From: Rhododendron vialii
Lineage: Eukaryota > Streptophyta > Magnoliopsida > Ericales > Ericaceae
DNA length: 64,000 bases
Direction of reading: 5' to 3'
Assembly: GCF_030253575.1 (NCBI RefSeq)
Contig: NC_080563.1
Coordinates: 39,043,501 to 39,107,500 of the forward strand
The notes beneath the pieces were generated by a model that searched no databases, was not told the origin of the DNA, and was given only the letters and a program-made list of their open reading frames with translations. The position numbers and the translations under genes are program-made. Of this stretch, positions 61,793 to 64,000 are shown piece after piece; positions within the stretch are counted from its first letter, which is position 1, and the number at the start of each line of letters is the position of its first letter.

Positions 61793-64000
61793 TCAAATCC
61801 AGCAGTCAGATGCTGCTACCTCCATTTTCTTAAGAACATCTTCCAAACTTCCCACCTGTTGAAAGAAATAAAAACAAATGACTACGACGTTGAAGCAGAC
61901 GAGTAACAAGTTGATCCCCCAGTTTGGTCAAAATAAGGCGTTCTAATTCACAAAGGTATATATCTCAGAAACCCCGATTCAAGGCATGAAAGGTGAGTAC
62001 CATTCTTAAATCTTCAGAATCTCATCGAATTTTGTAAATTAAAACACATCCGTGACCGTACTTCTGCTACACTGTGAACTAGGAATAAAAGCATGAAAAC
62101 CAAGACCAAGTTCAAGATGTTTCAGAGTACTAAGTGAATTTTGGACTGCCAAACTAACTGTTATATATTTCCTTTTGACCGGCAAAGCCAATTTTCATTC
62201 ATCACAAAGGATAAAAAACTGAAATCAATACCATAAGAAAATAACAGCGTTGAGAGAGCCTAAGAAAGTGCACACTACTCTCCTACTACTGATACTCGCA
62301 AATTCTCAACCTACATCACAGCCTCATGAAGATTTTTCTACACAAGTAAATGCGTGAGCCACAACAAACACCACCCGAAAAAGCCTAATTGATTACGTGT
62401 TCGAGCATGATCCCCGGAAGCGTCAAACGAGGCTTTATTGCCAAAGAAAGTTGGCATCTCCAGCACCCATTGACCGAATGGGAAGCATTTCGGAAATGAC
62501 AAAACAACCTTTTTCATATCACAGCCCATTCTAAGAGCATCCACACCGGTGTTTGCCATTTCACCCTTGCCATTCTCATTTTTGGCCAATGAATAGTGTC
62601 ATTTTGGCACACAAATGGCAAGGGCGCTACACCCATGTATGCCATTTTGCCATTCTCATTTTTCTCCCTTTCTCAATAAAAAATGGAAACTTCGACATAT
62701 ATTTTCTCAAATTTGGCAAATAAAATGGCATTTGCTCTATTTGAGAAACTTTTGAGTTTGTGGGTGTGGGGTGGTAGTTGCCAGTTCTTTTGCCATTTTT
62801 GAGAAATTGAAACAAATTTTCTCCAAAAGCAACTGGTGTGGTTGCTCATAGAAGGCTAATCCTTGTGACTTTTCAGCATGAAAGTGAGGCTCCTGGTTTC
62901 ACATTTTCCACTCTTCACCAAATCCAAGTGTTAAGCACTCATTTTTAAACAGAGTTAGAATATTGAAAAAACCATACCAATTCAAGCACTGAAGTTCTGC
63001 TATTTCTTGAAAAACCAGATCTGATTAGTTGAAACTATCTCAGAATAACTGTAAAGACATGCACACACTCACAAGCGTGCGCACACACACACAACACCAA
63101 AAGAAAAGTAACGGCAGGGCTGATGATCAGGAGTTGATACCATAATGTGTTTAGAAACCCCTGATCCTCTTGATGCCCTTGAGACAGTTGAGAGTTCCTT
63201 TTCTATGTCTTCCTGTCAAAGCCGCCAGCATAAAATAAAGTCGCATAATCGTGATTGCATCTCAAAGCTTGGTGGGGAAACAAACCTTTCGGAAATATAT
63301 CGGGCAGTAACGTCTGTTCCTCTTCTTCACTACCAGAAGGTCCGACTGTGGACATATAAAAAATAGTTGCCATAAACAAATGGTAGTAGTTCAGAATACA
63401 AGAAAACTATCGATTAACAACTCATTTCTTCTGAAACAAACAGAAAAGCCTTTGTCCCATCAGAATCCTGCGACAATGCTAGTGAACTATGAGTGGACTC
63501 ACAAGTTAATTGAATCATCCAAAAGCATCTATGACCTCACGCTGACCATATCCATGCACACATGCACACTATTTCTTCCCACTTTTTCATAGATGTAAAC
63601 ATATTAACTTGATTAAAATACCATGCCACTAACGTACAAAGCATACAAAAGCACTAAACCTCTACATCAGAAAAAAGAGCTTAGGGGTTATGCCTATTAG
63701 CTTATCCAGCCAAGTAGTACACTTGTAAAAAAATCTGAAACCGCGGCAAGGAATTCTAAGCTGTTGAAGGGCCAATATGTCAATCTCTTTGTGCTGATCT
63801 CTTAAATTAAAGTAACAACCAGTAGACTTATGTTCTCTAAATCAACAACTTTTTTAACCATTAATTTGAGTTTCTGGAGATCATTTTTCGCAGCTTGCAG
63901 CTGGAGCATACATGCTTGCAAGTTTGACAAAACACCTCCTATATTTCTAATACATGTAACAAGAGTAGTATCAAATGAATGGTCCAACACCTAGCCTTAC
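61793..64000 (-). CDS. Unidentified gene, 3' exons only (runs off window)
   Basis: Partial minus-strand gene model. Last exon 61855-61793 reads VGSLEDVLKKMEVAASDCWI then stop, after a clear ttcaacag acceptor. An internal exon 63345-63286 has acceptor ccacag and donor gtttg; it can read GPSGSEEEEQTLLPDIFPK or, in phase 0, a less convincing basic peptide. A further coding-looking stretch around 63951-63865 reads NIGGVLSNLQACMLQLQAAKNDLQKLKLM, a helical, coiled-coil-like segment. The phases of the first reading do not join directly to the last exon, so at least one exon is missing from this model. I do not recognise the family. A MITE lies in the long intron. Confidence 0.4.
62165..62310 (-). 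mobile_element. Possible LINE 3' end, antisense
   Basis: The wording ccttttgaccggcaaagcca attttcattc resembles LINE 3' ends in reverse, as do stretches near 48135-48210 and 39040-39190. Short and ambiguous. Confidence 0.3.
62531..62851. mobile_element. AGAGCATCCACA-type MITE
   Basis: Terminal inverted repeats CTAAGAGCATCCACACCGGT (left) and ACTGGTGTGGTTGCTCATAG (right) bound a ~320-bp non-coding unit with internal aaatggcaa/ttgccattt repeats. The GAGCATCCACA end is shared by a widespread plant MITE group. It sits in the large intron of the unidentified gene. No clear target duplication. Confidence 0.75.

Overview
This window is nuclear DNA from a flowering plant, most likely a eudicot. The genes have short GT-AG introns in AT-rich, repeat-laden DNA, the proteins resemble plant-specific families (remorin, ABF/AREB bZIP, COR27, WEB1), and typical plant MITEs, SINEs, LINE tails and a copia-type solo LTR lie between and inside them. 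The species cannot be fixed from the sequence alone. All identifications come from reading the translations; no database search was run.

Layout. 1-5.4 kb: repeats (two MITEs, a poly-A-tailed retrocopy end). 5.46-10.14 kb, minus: seven-exon remorin gene, with a repeat in an intron. 10.5-17 kb: gene-poor, with a ~1 kb palindromic composite element, related MITEs, an RNase H-like remnant and an unidentified decayed coding stretch. 17.03-21.15 kb, minus: four-exon ABF/AREB-type bZIP gene, with a plastid psaC fragment just upstream of its start. 21.4-30.4 kb: repeats, including a perfect-TSD foldback element, two Stowaway MITEs (one nested) and tandem duplications. 30.94-36.05 kb, plus: five-exon COR27/COR28-type cold/clock gene with an evening element and G-box upstream and a foldback MITE 16 bp inside intron 1. 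36.9-39 kb: remnants of a KUP/HAK potassium transporter and a ricin B-type lectin domain. 43.22-47.49 kb, plus: four-exon mitochondrial COQ10 gene. 50.73-52.71 kb, plus: four-exon peroxisomal SCP2 gene with a solo LTR in intron 2. 54.7-59.7 kb, minus: WEB1-type coiled-coil gene whose conserved C-terminal tail lies out of frame beyond the annotated stop. 61.8-64 kb, minus: 3' exons of an unidentified gene running off the edge.

The genes are unrelated neighbours rather than a pathway cluster: plasma-membrane scaffold, ABA transcription factor, cold/light/clock regulator, ubiquinone chaperone, peroxisomal lipid carrier and chloroplast-movement protein. The joined exons keep the frame at every junction and give proteins of 581, 426, 252, 255, 124 and 860 residues, close to the usual family lengths. 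What stands out is transposon activity beside functional sites: near a splice donor, in promoters and in introns.
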